A stretch of DNA of 64,000 nucleotides, taken from assembly GCA_903908285.1 (NCBI GenBank), contig CAIVRH010000021.1:1-64000 (forward strand). Reading direction: 5' to 3'. The notes under the pieces are model-generated. The model saw only the letters and a list, made by a program, of their open reading frames with translations, had not been told where the DNA came from and did no database searches. This document shows, in pieces, positions 1 through 8,074 of this stretch (position 1 is its first letter; each line of letters starts with the position of its first letter). This DNA comes from an uncultured candidate division Zixibacteria bacterium. Lineage in GTDB: Bacteria; Zixibacteria; MSB-5A5; SM1-73. Both the position numbers and the translations under genes were made by a program.

Positions 1-828
1 CTCCGAACAGAGTCGATCTTGAAATACCCCAAACTTCCTCTCAATCCTCCCCTTGGCTTGAGGTGAATTGGCGTAGATCATCTTTACTCCCATTTCCTCT
101 AAGGCTCGGGCAAATTGGGTCACGGGATATTCTCCCTTAAGTTGGTACTCCATACCCTCGTGGCGGGTGGTCTTGAAATTAGAGCCCCGATCCACCCAGA
201 CGGGTGGGCGTCCGCCCACATATACACTCAAAGGAATCCCCCTTCTCCGGACCATATCCCAGAATACCTCCATATTCTGCTTCACTCCATCCGTTAACAC
301 AAATTTAGCCCCCGCCACCTTGCTGGTAGCGTCATCTACCCCTTTAATCAGATAAAGCCTGGGTCCCCTTCCCTCCAGCCAATCGTGATCCGAAGTGTCA
401 TATGGTACCATCCGACCCTCCCTGGAACAAGACTCTCTCCTCTGCCGATGCTGAGGGTGTCTTCTTTGCTTGGCATATGAGCCCCTCTCCAATAAGATAT
501 GCCTTACCGATTCCCTCGAAACCCTAATCCTCTCCTCCTCCTTCAGAAACTCCGTCATATGGGTAAGGTTAAAACCTCTATATCGGGTCTTATAAAAATG
601 GTCTACTCTATCCCTGATCCTCTCCGTAAGCCCAAGAGGAGCTTTCTTACCCTTGCTCTTATGGACTACTTCTCCTTTCCTAATCCGCGCCTCAATCCGA
701 TACACCTGACGCTCGCTTAAATCTAATAGCTCCCCAGCCTCTTTAATCCTAAGATACCCACTCTCTACCTCCGAAATTACTTTGTACCTCTCCGCTTCTT
801 CCATGGTCAGGTTCAACACTCTTCTCAT
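1..828 (-). CDS. ISNCY/IS1202-like DDE transposase, partial
   Basis: The reading frame is open from an ATG at 826-828 to the window edge, giving 276 codons without the C-terminus. An N-terminal helix-turn-helix region (about residues 15-45, with LSERQVYRIEARI) is followed by an integrase-like core. The residues SDHDWLEG, VDDATSK, DRGSNF and NSPQAKGRIERKFG match the DDE layout of ISNCY-type transposases, with acidic residues near the first, third and fourth motifs. Just before DRGSNF there are eight extra residues, GGRPPVWV, encoded by a short palindrome (separate entry). Without them the text reads SVYVDRGSNF, the usual family pattern. The frame is preserved, so the protein may or may not be active. 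The family call rests on remembered motifs; the exact IS group is uncertain. Confidence 0.8.
   Translation of the reverse strand, partial: MRRVLNLTMEEAERYKVISEVESGYLRIKEAGELLDLSERQVYRIEARIRKGEVVHKSKGKKAPLGLTERIRDRVDHFYKTRYRGFNLTHMTEFLKEEERIRVSRESVRHILLERGSYAKQRRHPQHRQRRESCSREGRMVPYDTSDHDWLEGRGPRLYLIKGVDDATSKVAGAKFVLTDGVKQNMEVFWDMVRRRGIPLSVYVGGRPPVWVDRGSNFKTTRHEGMEYQLKGEYPVTQFARALEEMGVKMIYANSPQAKGRIERKFGVFQDRLCSE
192..218 (-). repeat. Small palindromic element inserted in frame in the transposase
   Basis: On the minus strand this 27-bp sequence holds two adjacent hairpins: TGGGC-GGAC-GCCCA, and CCACCC-GTCT-GGGTGG, which has a perfect 6-bp stem. The core adds 24 nt (eight codons) to the transposase frame immediately before the second conserved Asp. 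A second copy, 24 of 27 bases identical, lies in a non-coding stretch at 7934-7960. Short hairpin repeats that insert in frame are known as palindromic elements (for example RPE in Rickettsia). Treating this as such an element is my inference. Confidence 0.65.
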
Positions 829-847
829 CCATATGGACGATTATAAC

Positions 848-878
848 CTGACATCCTCTATTTGCAAGCTACTGACAT
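848..878. repeat. Direct repeat near the outer end of the left insertion sequence
   Basis: CTGACAT occurs at 848-854 and again at 872-878, between the transposase start codon and the end of coaX. This is where the terminus of the insertion sequence should lie. The other end is outside the window, so the inverted repeat cannot be tested here. Confidence 0.3.
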
Positions 879-898
879 TATTATATTGCGAAGACAGT

Positions 899-1678
899 TT
901 ATTTTTGCTTTTTTGCTTTCAGGTATATTCTTCTTAATCCTTCCAGGGTGAGTGTGGAATCAACTTTCTGCACGGTTTGTGATTCCCCGGCGATAACGTC
1001 TGCCAATCCGCCGGTAGCTATAACCTTGGGTTCCGTTTTTATTCCATATTTCTGTTTTAATTCTTTCTTTATTCTAAGGACTATTCCGTCGATCTGGCTG
1101 ACGCTGCCGAAAATGATGCCAGATCTTAAGCTGTCTTCCGTATTTTTCCCGATTACGGCTCTGGGTTTCTCCAAACTGATTTTGAAGAGTTGAGCCGCTC
1201 TCCGGAAAAGATTCACGGACGAGGTCTCTACTCCGGGAGCGATAGCTCCGCCCAGATATTCACCTTTTTCCGAGACGACATCGAAAGTGGTAGCAGTTCC
1301 TAAGTCCACGATAATAATGGGACCTCCATAAATCTGATATCCGGCTACTGCATTAGCAATCCGGTCCGCACCCACCTGGGATGGATCATCATATAGTATT
1401 TTAATGTCCAGAGGGAGGTTGACGGTTACCACCAGCGGATCTGATTTCAGAAATTTTCTGCTCATCTTCTGATAAACAGGGGTGAGGGGAGGAACCACCG
1501 AGCAGATGATGACATCCTTAATCTTTCCATAATCAGAGAAAAGCTGCTTCAGCAGGATGCCGCATTCGTCCACAGTCAGTGCATGATTGGATGTCACCCG
1601 ATAATATTCCTTTAGTTTTTGGTTGCGATATATTCCCAGAACCGTATGGGTGTTGCCAATGTCGATGGCTAATAACAT
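899..1678 (-). CDS. coaX: Type III pantothenate kinase
   Basis: This cytoplasmic enzyme phosphorylates pantothenate to 4'-phosphopantothenate, the first step of coenzyme A synthesis. The 259 residues are the usual CoaX length. Family motifs are visible: DIGNTHT at residues 6-12 (phosphate-binding loop), GADRIANA near 105, and DLGTATTFD near 125, typical of the ASKHA fold. It is the last gene of a minus-strand run nadC-birA-glycosyltransferase-coaX; birA next to coaX is a common bacterial pairing. It starts 68 bp after the glycosyltransferase stop. The insertion sequence lies directly downstream, and I see no terminator between them. The identification is firm. Confidence 0.95.
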   Translation of the reverse strand: MLLAIDIGNTHTVLGIYRNQKLKEYYRVTSNHALTVDECGILLKQLFSDYGKIKDVIICSVVPPLTPVYQKMSRKFLKSDPLVVTVNLPLDIKILYDDPSQVGADRIANAVAGYQIYGGPIIIVDLGTATTFDVVSEKGEYLGGAIAPGVETSSVNLFRRAAQLFKISLEKPRAVIGKNTEDSLRSGIIFGSVSQIDGIVLRIKKELKQKYGIKTEPKVIATGGLADVIAGESQTVQKVDSTLTLEGLRRIYLKAKKQK

Positions 1679-1746
1679 GGTTTTCTACCTTTCAATTAAA
1701 GGTTTAAACATTATACCTTTCCGAGGATTTACCTCTACTTTTTGTT

Positions 1747-3255
1747 CTAACCGGGGCCGGATTTTCTATCAGTAAGAGGACCGTTCAAGTAAAATTCCAA
1801 AAAAGTGGAAGCAAAAATCAAAAGAATAGGAATCATGGGAAAGTGAAACCGATCCACCCCAAAGAAAACAAAGTGGATTCCCATCCAATAGATCAGAATT
1901 CCGCCTAAAAGATAGAAACCCGGATTTCTATTCTTCCTATTCAATATTAATAGAATTATTCCCCCGGCAGAAAAGATTAGAAGCAAGTAATAGTAAACCT
2001 GTCCTATGATATTGAATATTATAAACTTGTCAACTCTTCCGTTTTGGGCAGCTGATTCCAACTCCTTTACAATGGCGGATAAATCAGTAGCGAAAAGATA
2101 TATCTCCTTTTTTATACCTCTTTGGATAAATCCAAAAGGATTATGTAGGATGAATTGGGTTGCTAATTTGTAACCCAATCGGTTGTTTTCAATTTCGTTG
2201 GCTGCAGAGAGTTCCCGGAAGGGATTTTCTGCTTGCCACACCCAGTTCCCGCTGGATAAGGGATTGTTTCCAATGTATAGATTTATACCACCATTTGTGG
2301 CAAGGGTGAAGGAACCTATAACCATTTTATTTCTCAGCAACCAAGGAGAAAGGGTTAAGAATGCGATCATCACGGTGAGCAGTGCATTTCTGAGTCTTAA
2401 GTTGAGTTTTTCCCGCAGTTTGATAAAAAACAATGCAATGAAAATAGGCAGAGGCAGCGCTGCTGCTTTAACTAAACATAAAAGACCAAGAAGAATACCT
2501 ATCAGCAGAAGGTAATAGAACGAGGGGTGGAGATATTGCTTGAGCCAGAAGTTTATGATTAAAAGAAGCAGGACCGTGAAGAGAATTTCCGAAGCTAAAA
2601 CATTGGTAAAAAAAATCTGGCTGGGGAAAAAGGTAAGAATTAGTAAAGTTAAACGGGATGAAATGGGGCTGACCATTTTCCTGGCTATAAGATAGGTAAG
2701 TATGCAAATGCCTGAGCTTAACAGGACATTAACAAATTTTACCATGAAGTAACTATGTCCGAAGAACCAGTAAATTATTGCTATGAAGAGTGGATAACCA
2801 ATGGGCCAATAAGCTGTGGGCAATCCATTCTCCTCATATCTCCATATCTGAGACATATGATAAGCTGCATCGTCATACCATTTCCAGTCGGAATATATTT
2901 GTGAAGGAAATAGGATTATCCATAGCAACCTAAGAGTAAATCCCACACCGAAAACCAGCAGGAGGAAATCCAATTCTTTTATGTCTTTTAGTCTTAATAA
3001 TGCATTGATCAAAACCTCTCTGCAAAAAAAAAGTAAAAATACAAGGGCAATTCCTGTAAGTCCTAAGGATAAAAAGGAACTGCGTAGAATCAGAATGGTT
3101 AGTGGAGTAAAGGAATGATGAGGGCTTAAGAACAGGAAGAGCTTGTGAGCATTTCCGAAATCAAAAAATAACGTAAATCCAAATGCCAAAAGAGATGATG
3201 CAATAGCAAGGATAAAGATGTCAATTTTCTTTGACGGATTACGGTGATATGACAT
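1747..3255 (-). CDS. Glycosyltransferase family 39 (PMT/ArnT-like) membrane protein
   Basis: This 502-residue polytopic protein has about ten to twelve hydrophobic segments. After the first segments the first large loop carries YDDAAYHMSQIW (about residue 127) and YWPIGYPLF, the Asp-containing loop and YPLF-type motif expected of GT39/PMT enzymes. These transfer sugars from polyprenyl-phosphate donors on the periplasmic face. The acceptor cannot be read from the sequence. It starts 19 bp after the birA stop and has no clear ribosome-binding site, so it is probably translated from the nadC-birA-coaX transcript. Its metabolic link to its cofactor neighbours is unclear. The glycosyltransferase at 47339-49207 is a second member of the same broad family. 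Confidence 0.8.
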   Translation of the reverse strand: MSYHRNPSKKIDIFILAIASSLLAFGFTLFFDFGNAHKLFLFLSPHHSFTPLTILILRSSFLSLGLTGIALVFLLFFCREVLINALLRLKDIKELDFLLLVFGVGFTLRLLWIILFPSQIYSDWKWYDDAAYHMSQIWRYEENGLPTAYWPIGYPLFIAIIYWFFGHSYFMVKFVNVLLSSGICILTYLIARKMVSPISSRLTLLILTFFPSQIFFTNVLASEILFTVLLLLIINFWLKQYLHPSFYYLLLIGILLGLLCLVKAAALPLPIFIALFFIKLREKLNLRLRNALLTVMIAFLTLSPWLLRNKMVIGSFTLATNGGINLYIGNNPLSSGNWVWQAENPFRELSAANEIENNRLGYKLATQFILHNPFGFIQRGIKKEIYLFATDLSAIVKELESAAQNGRVDKFIIFNIIGQVYYYLLLIFSAGGIILLILNRKNRNPGFYLLGGILIYWMGIHFVFFGVDRFHFPMIPILLIFASTFLEFYLNGPLTDRKSGPG

Positions 3256-3274
3256 ATCTTGAATCTTTTATGGA

Positions 3275-4261
3275 TCAAACTGCTGCCACCTCGCCTGTAG
3301 TCACCACTCTCTTCTCTTTTCCCACACGGATAACTAGAGAACCGTTATCGTCGATATCCTCGGCAATTCCCTCGATTTTCTCTTTACCATACTTTACCGT
3401 TACTTTAGTGCCGAGAAGGGAGGAGAAATTTTTTATAAGTGAACGTTGTGGAGCGAATCCATTATTCTTGAAATCCATATAGATGACTTCAAATTTTTCC
3501 AAAAAGGAGGAGAGAAGCTTAACTCGTGGTACTTCTTTCCCCACCTCAATCCTCAGAGAGGTGGCTATAGAAGAGAGGTTTTTGGGTATATCGCTCAGCT
3601 GGTGATTCACATTTACTCCAATGCCGGCTATCACGAAATTAATCCGATCGATCTCTGCAGAAAGCTCCAAAAGCACTCCTCCAACTTTCCTCCCGTTCAA
3701 GTAACAGTCGTTAGGCCATTTAATTTTGGCATCCATACCGGTCAGCTCGACAATCGCCTGGGCTAAAGCCAAACCCGCGCAAATGGAAAGCCCCGGAGCT
3801 TTAAAAGGAGGGATATCGGGACGGAGAATCAAGCTTTGCCATAAACCCAATTTGGGGGGGGAATACCAGCTTCTTCCCATTCTTCCTCTTCCCTTAGTCT
3901 GTTCATCCGCCACAATCAAAGTTCCTTCTTCTGCCCCACTTTCTGCCAAACGAAATGCCAGATTATTAGTGGAACCTATGGTGCGATAACAGAGTACTTC
4001 TTTACCCAACAACTTAGTCTTGAGATTTCTTCTTATCTTACCAGGGAGCAGAAAGTCGGGGACTTCCAACAACTGGTAACCTTTTCCTTTCTCCGAAGAG
4101 ATCTTGAAACCCCACCTGCGCAATTCCTTGACCAGCTGGTAAATCACATACGGATGAATACCTAGCTCCTCCGAAATTTGCCTGGTGCTTAATTGGGTTT
4201 GCCGGTTTTTCTGGAGGAAGGTTATCAGTTCTTCTTCAGCTATTTGTAAGCTTTGCTTCAT
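3275..4261 (-). CDS. birA: Bifunctional biotin-protein ligase and biotin operon repressor
   Basis: BirA makes biotinyl-AMP and transfers biotin to the carrier domain of biotin-dependent carboxylases. Residues 1-65 form a winged helix (LSTRQISEELGIHPYVIYQL), so this is the regulatory form of the enzyme. The catalytic domain (about 80-270) contains GSTNN, GRGRMGRSW (biotinyl-AMP loop), KWPNDCYLNGRKVGG and a C-terminal SH3-like region ending in RVGKEKRVVTTGEV. At 328 residues the length is normal for group II ligases. It lies 89 bp downstream of nadC and 19 bp upstream of the glycosyltransferase. No biotin synthesis gene or operator is visible here, so its regulatory targets are outside the window. 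Confidence 0.95.
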   Translation of the reverse strand: MKQSLQIAEEELITFLQKNRQTQLSTRQISEELGIHPYVIYQLVKELRRWGFKISSEKGKGYQLLEVPDFLLPGKIRRNLKTKLLGKEVLCYRTIGSTNNLAFRLAESGAEEGTLIVADEQTKGRGRMGRSWYSPPKLGLWQSLILRPDIPPFKAPGLSICAGLALAQAIVELTGMDAKIKWPNDCYLNGRKVGGVLLELSAEIDRINFVIAGIGVNVNHQLSDIPKNLSSIATSLRIEVGKEVPRVKLLSSFLEKFEVIYMDFKNNGFAPQRSLIKNFSSLLGTKVTVKYGKEKIEGIAEDIDDNGSLVIRVGKEKRVVTTGEVAAV

Positions 4262-4350
4262 GGATTATTGGTAATTGGATTCTATATGATTTCAACGGGT
4301 GGAGCCAAAGCTTTACCCACCACATTTATAATACATCCGGAGAAGTTTAC

Positions 4351-5217
4351 CTACATTTTAATGCAAGGTCGGGGTTCAATCAAAATCAAGCTTAAATCCA
4401 ACGCCGGAGCAGAGTGGGTCAAAGCACCGACCGAGATAAAGTCCACTCCGGATAATGCGATATTCCGCACATTCTTTAAAGTGACCCCGCCGGAAGCTTC
4501 GATCTTAATATTGGGACTTACGGAACGAATAACGCTAACAGCTTTTTTCATCTCCATTATCTTCATATTGTCCAGCATTATCCAATCCGGGGACGACACG
4601 ACTGTCTCTTTAACCTCCCTCAGATTACTGACCTCTACCTCGATTTTTGTTTTTTTGATTCTTGCCCTGGCTTTCATTATCGCTTCCCCGATTCCACCGG
4701 CGACTTTGATATGATTTTCCTTTATCAAGATCATATCATAAAGTCCCATCCGGTGATTTGTCCCACCACCTATTTTTACCGCATATTTCTCCAGAATTCT
4801 CATACCCGGAGTGGTTTTCCTGGTATCGAGGATTTTCGTTCCGGTTCCCTTCAGCTCCTCTACATATTTTGCAGTGAGCGTAGCAATACCCGAAAGCCTC
4901 TGCAGGAAATTTAAAGCGGTTCTCTCCGCTTGAAGAATACTTTTAACTTTTCCCCGAATTAAAACCACCCGCTCGCCCCGGGCAACTTTTTCACCCTCTC
5001 TTTTTAAGGTTTTCATCCTGATTTTCGGATCGACTTTTAAAAAAACCAGTTTGGCTACTTCCACTCCGGCGATTATCCCACTTTGCTTGGCGAATATAAC
5101 GGCATCACCCGTTAGCTTATCTTCAATCAATGCTTCAGAGGTTAAATCACAACTGCCGATATCCTCGGACAACGCCAGCCTGATCAGATTATTGATATAA
5201 AAATCATTACTTGGCAT
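4351..5217 (-). CDS. nadC: Nicotinate-nucleotide pyrophosphorylase (quinolinate phosphoribosyltransferase)
   Basis: NadC converts quinolinate and PRPP to nicotinate mononucleotide, CO2 and pyrophosphate in de novo NAD synthesis. Visible motifs are LSEDIGSCDLTSEAL near the N-terminus, ERTALNFLQRLSGIATLT, DTRKTTPGMRILEKYAV and IKIEASGGV, covering the substrate-binding barrel. I start it at the ATG at 5215-5217 (288 residues, normal for the family). AGGAG sits 10 nt upstream, whereas the ATG 33 nt further upstream has no such site and would precede the predicted transcription start. nadA and nadB are not in the window. It is the first gene of the minus-strand cofactor block. Confidence 0.95.
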   Translation of the reverse strand: MPSNDFYINNLIRLALSEDIGSCDLTSEALIEDKLTGDAVIFAKQSGIIAGVEVAKLVFLKVDPKIRMKTLKREGEKVARGERVVLIRGKVKSILQAERTALNFLQRLSGIATLTAKYVEELKGTGTKILDTRKTTPGMRILEKYAVKIGGGTNHRMGLYDMILIKENHIKVAGGIGEAIMKARARIKKTKIEVEVSNLREVKETVVSSPDWIMLDNMKIMEMKKAVSVIRSVSPNIKIEASGGVTLKNVRNIALSGVDFISVGALTHSAPALDLSLILIEPRPCIKM

Positions 5218-5240
5218 GAAATTCTTTCTCCTGGGTTTTA

Positions 5241-5268
5241 AAAGTAACATAAAATATCAGCTTGTCAA
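5241..5268 (-). promoter_or_regulatory. Possible promoter of the nadC-birA-coaX block
   Basis: On the minus strand TTGACA (5263-5268) is followed after 16 nt by TACTTT (5241-5246). The -35 is consensus and the -10 is weak. The site is just upstream of the nadC ribosome-binding site. The same TTGACA-16-TACTTT arrangement recurs at 17683-17710. Confidence 0.35.
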
Positions 5269-5327
5269 CAGAAAATAAAGAGGGGAGTATTTACTTTCTT
5301 ACCATTACCAAAACAGTAATCGGGATA

Positions 5328-5367
5328 CAAAAAAGCCCTCTTCCTTTAAGGCAGTAAGGAAGAGGGC
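5328..5367 (-). terminator. Rho-independent terminator of the dockerin gene
   Basis: A perfect 10-bp stem, GCCCTCTTCC (5335-5344) with GGAAGAGGGC (5358-5367), is followed in the minus direction by a T tract. It lies 21 bp beyond the stop of the dockerin protein and separates that gene from nadC. Confidence 0.85.
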
Positions 5368-5388
5368 GTTACCATCTCTTCGGGCAGG

Positions 5389-7758
5389 TTAGCTGCGGAA
5401 CAAGTAATTGATCAATGCGACCACATCGGAGATATTTACTTCGCTATCATGATTGAAATCACCTAAGCTCACCGGGCTGGGGGGCATATCAGCTCTATAC
5501 AAGTAATTTATCAAATATACTACGTCACCCACATCTACAACCCCATCACTGTTGGCATCACCGGATATCACATCGGTATATATCCACCCAGATAGGGTAG
5601 ATGGCTGAACAAAAAACAAACCGGTGGTGTCAGTATAAGCATTGTAATGTCCTAGGCTTGGTTCGGTAATAAAAGTGATGGGGAAATGAGCTCTCGGAGG
5701 AGCATATGAATTGACTTTGAAGTTTACCCTCATCAAAACGCCTTTTCCTGTATCCATGTGAAGAAACGGATGCTGTAGATCCCAATCCGGATATGCAAAG
5801 AAAAACAGTTCCCCCGGATTGATCACCGGATTAATCTCACCCCATCCACCGATTCGGGTTTGAAGAGTATCTATACTTTCTACAGACAGGAAATTACTAT
5901 TGAAGATTATTCTAAAGGTTGCTCCCCATGCATTCATGGAATTAGACAGCCATATTGGAACCGAAACCACATCACCCGGATGAGCTGAAGATGAGACCAC
6001 CTTATATTCATCTGAAATATCAGAAGGTATAGATGGTTGTTTTTCTGCGTTGTTTATTTGATCTTTACCGGATATAGGAAAAGGAACGGCATCATGATGG
6101 ATTATCCGATCCATATAGAGAAAATCAGCTATGGTCCAGCAAATAGAATCAAAATTCACATCGGATGCACAAGTTTGAATATCCTGATCGTAGATCAACA
6201 TGCCTGAACCGTACAGAAGAAAGTTATGAAACAACACCAGATCTGCCACCTCATAGGAGATGGTGTTGAAATTTATATCTCCACGCTGGCATTCAATTGA
6301 GCCTCCCACTTGGATTCCACCGTTATTTAAATTGGATACACCAAGCCGGGTCAGCGAGCCATCTATGGTGGCAAAAGCATTCGGCTGAACCTGCAATGTG
6401 GTGTCAGTGCTGAAACGCACCGGGATGAAAACTGGAGTATCCACATCTGCTACCCGGAATGAAAGTCGGGCAAGTTCTTGGTAGGAGGAAGAAACGGTGA
6501 GTGGACTGGAAAGAGAGGTGGTGAAGAATTCGGGACAAGCGTTCACCCAGACTGAACCATCCTCTAAGCGGGTATAGACCGCTTGCCAGTTCTGTAAAGG
6601 GGTTTTTGAAAAGTCAACTCCAATCAAGGTCAAGCTGTCGGGATTATAATCGACCCTAAAGCTGATCCCATAAACAGGCTCGCTTCCCGAAATGCTATGA
6701 TATATGACTGGTAAAAACACGATATCATTTGGCAGAGCATGCACGGTGGGTAACCAGGTTTGAACGCTATTTTGGGACTGATTGGTTGGGCTAAGTACAG
6801 GATCTGCATCATGATTGATCACCCGACTCAGATGTATAAAATCAGCCATGCTCCAACGAAAATCATCCCAGTTCACATCCGAGTTGGCAGATTGCTGTTC
6901 AGTATCGAATAATGCAGCTTCCCCAATTTGAAGATAATAGGAGAAAAGCTGCAAATCCGCCTCTTCATAGGGAAAGGTATTTATATTAATATCTCCGCGG
7001 GATGAGGGTGAGTATTCAAATGCATGAACCCCACCATCCGTAAATTCCAATGATTCAGATATAACATAATCATCTAAGCTATCCGGAGGGCAATCAATGG
7101 AATTGAACTGAGCAGAATCTTGGCTTACATATACAGTGTCGCCGGATACATTAAAAAAGGTGTTTTCTTCACAATCGCTCGATTCCCACTCAAATGTCAA
7201 TGGGAAAAATGTTCCCGGGGGGAAACCTCCATTGTTAATCCAGAACTTCAGAATTACTAAACTGATAAAGTTAGAATGCGGAGCAAGTGGGATTCCTATA
7301 TGTGATCCATCGGGGATATCATACATTCCGGTAAGAAGACATTTGTATAGGGTATCCGCAGGTGCGGTGGGTAAAAGACGATAGGTGAATTTTTCCCAGT
7401 TATATTCTCCATTGCTCGTGTCTGATAAAGCAAGACCTCTTTCCGCTCCTATGAAGGTAAGATATTGGTAAGGAAAATCCACCTCCATTTCAAACCCGCT
7501 GAACTCTATGTCGTTCCGGATATAAATTGGAATATATGCAACGTGTTCAATATATTGGCTGGTTGTGTCGATTTTGATGGAAGCTAAAGAAATCCTTCCC
7601 ATCCCGCTGTTGGATAAATTTCCAACAAACTCTGGATGGACCTGATTTAGTCTTCCGCCAATTTTGGCGAAAACCGGCTCAAACACGGTCAGGACAAGCA
7701 AAAGGCAAAAAGCGACGTATGCTTGCCCGTAAACCGATTTGGATTTAAAATAAAACAT
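5389..7758 (-). CDS. Secreted protein with three cohesin-like/dockerin-like modules
   Basis: The 789-residue product has an N-terminal signal peptide (about residues 1-31, ending VFA). It appears to be three repeats of a beta-sandwich of cohesin type followed by a dockerin-like segment. The last dockerin is canonical, with GDANSDGVVDVGDVVYLINYL and GDFNHDSEVNISDVVALINYL (about 733-789), two calcium-binding loops plus helices. The two internal segments (about 250-320 and 495-560) keep the pattern GDIN...ADL..F..Y and SDVN...ADF, but their calcium loops are altered. The cohesin-like parts show PGDVVSVPIWLSN and NDIVFLPVIYHS. GGAGG lies upstream of the ATG. Neighbours suggest a monocistronic extracellular protein. 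The ligand is unknown, and no cellulosome scaffold is visible here. Confidence 0.75.
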   Translation of the reverse strand: MFYFKSKSVYGQAYVAFCLLLVLTVFEPVFAKIGGRLNQVHPEFVGNLSNSGMGRISLASIKIDTTSQYIEHVAYIPIYIRNDIEFSGFEMEVDFPYQYLTFIGAERGLALSDTSNGEYNWEKFTYRLLPTAPADTLYKCLLTGMYDIPDGSHIGIPLAPHSNFISLVILKFWINNGGFPPGTFFPLTFEWESSDCEENTFFNVSGDTVYVSQDSAQFNSIDCPPDSLDDYVISESLEFTDGGVHAFEYSPSSRGDININTFPYEEADLQLFSYYLQIGEAALFDTEQQSANSDVNWDDFRWSMADFIHLSRVINHDADPVLSPTNQSQNSVQTWLPTVHALPNDIVFLPVIYHSISGSEPVYGISFRVDYNPDSLTLIGVDFSKTPLQNWQAVYTRLEDGSVWVNACPEFFTTSLSSPLTVSSSYQELARLSFRVADVDTPVFIPVRFSTDTTLQVQPNAFATIDGSLTRLGVSNLNNGGIQVGGSIECQRGDINFNTISYEVADLVLFHNFLLYGSGMLIYDQDIQTCASDVNFDSICWTIADFLYMDRIIHHDAVPFPISGKDQINNAEKQPSIPSDISDEYKVVSSSAHPGDVVSVPIWLSNSMNAWGATFRIIFNSNFLSVESIDTLQTRIGGWGEINPVINPGELFFFAYPDWDLQHPFLHMDTGKGVLMRVNFKVNSYAPPRAHFPITFITEPSLGHYNAYTDTTGLFFVQPSTLSGWIYTDVISGDANSDGVVDVGDVVYLINYLYRADMPPSPVSLGDFNHDSEVNISDVVALINYLFRS

Positions 7759-7933
7759 GAAACCCTCCGCAATAAGAGGTTAACGGTTATTATCTCTAAA
7801 CCTTTAGCAAAGGGTCATTGAGTTTTGATCTCGGAGTTTCGAGATCTATTAGTATTTATAATGTATAATCTATGATTTGTCAAGAACTATTTTCAACAAT
7901 ATTGTGGATACCAAATACAAATCATACACTTTT

Positions 7934-7960
7934 GGACGGACGCCCAACCGTCTGGTTGGT
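7934..7960 (+). repeat. Second copy of the small palindromic element
   Basis: This copy contains CCAACC-GTCT-GGTTGG, a perfect hairpin with the same GTCT loop as the copy at 192-218. Of three differences between the copies, two are paired stem positions (C-G in one, A-T in the other), so base pairing is preserved. It lies in the non-coding stretch between the dockerin gene and the IS481-type element. I see nothing else recognisable in 7759-8074. Confidence 0.6.
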
Positions 7961-8074
7961 TAGAGAAAAAAGATAGGCAACGCCCAAGAGAGAAGATATT
8001 CTAGGGATTGGAACCTTAAACTCTCAAGGAGGCTGCCTATGTTAGGTACTCTGTCAGGCATAAAGGTAATAAAG

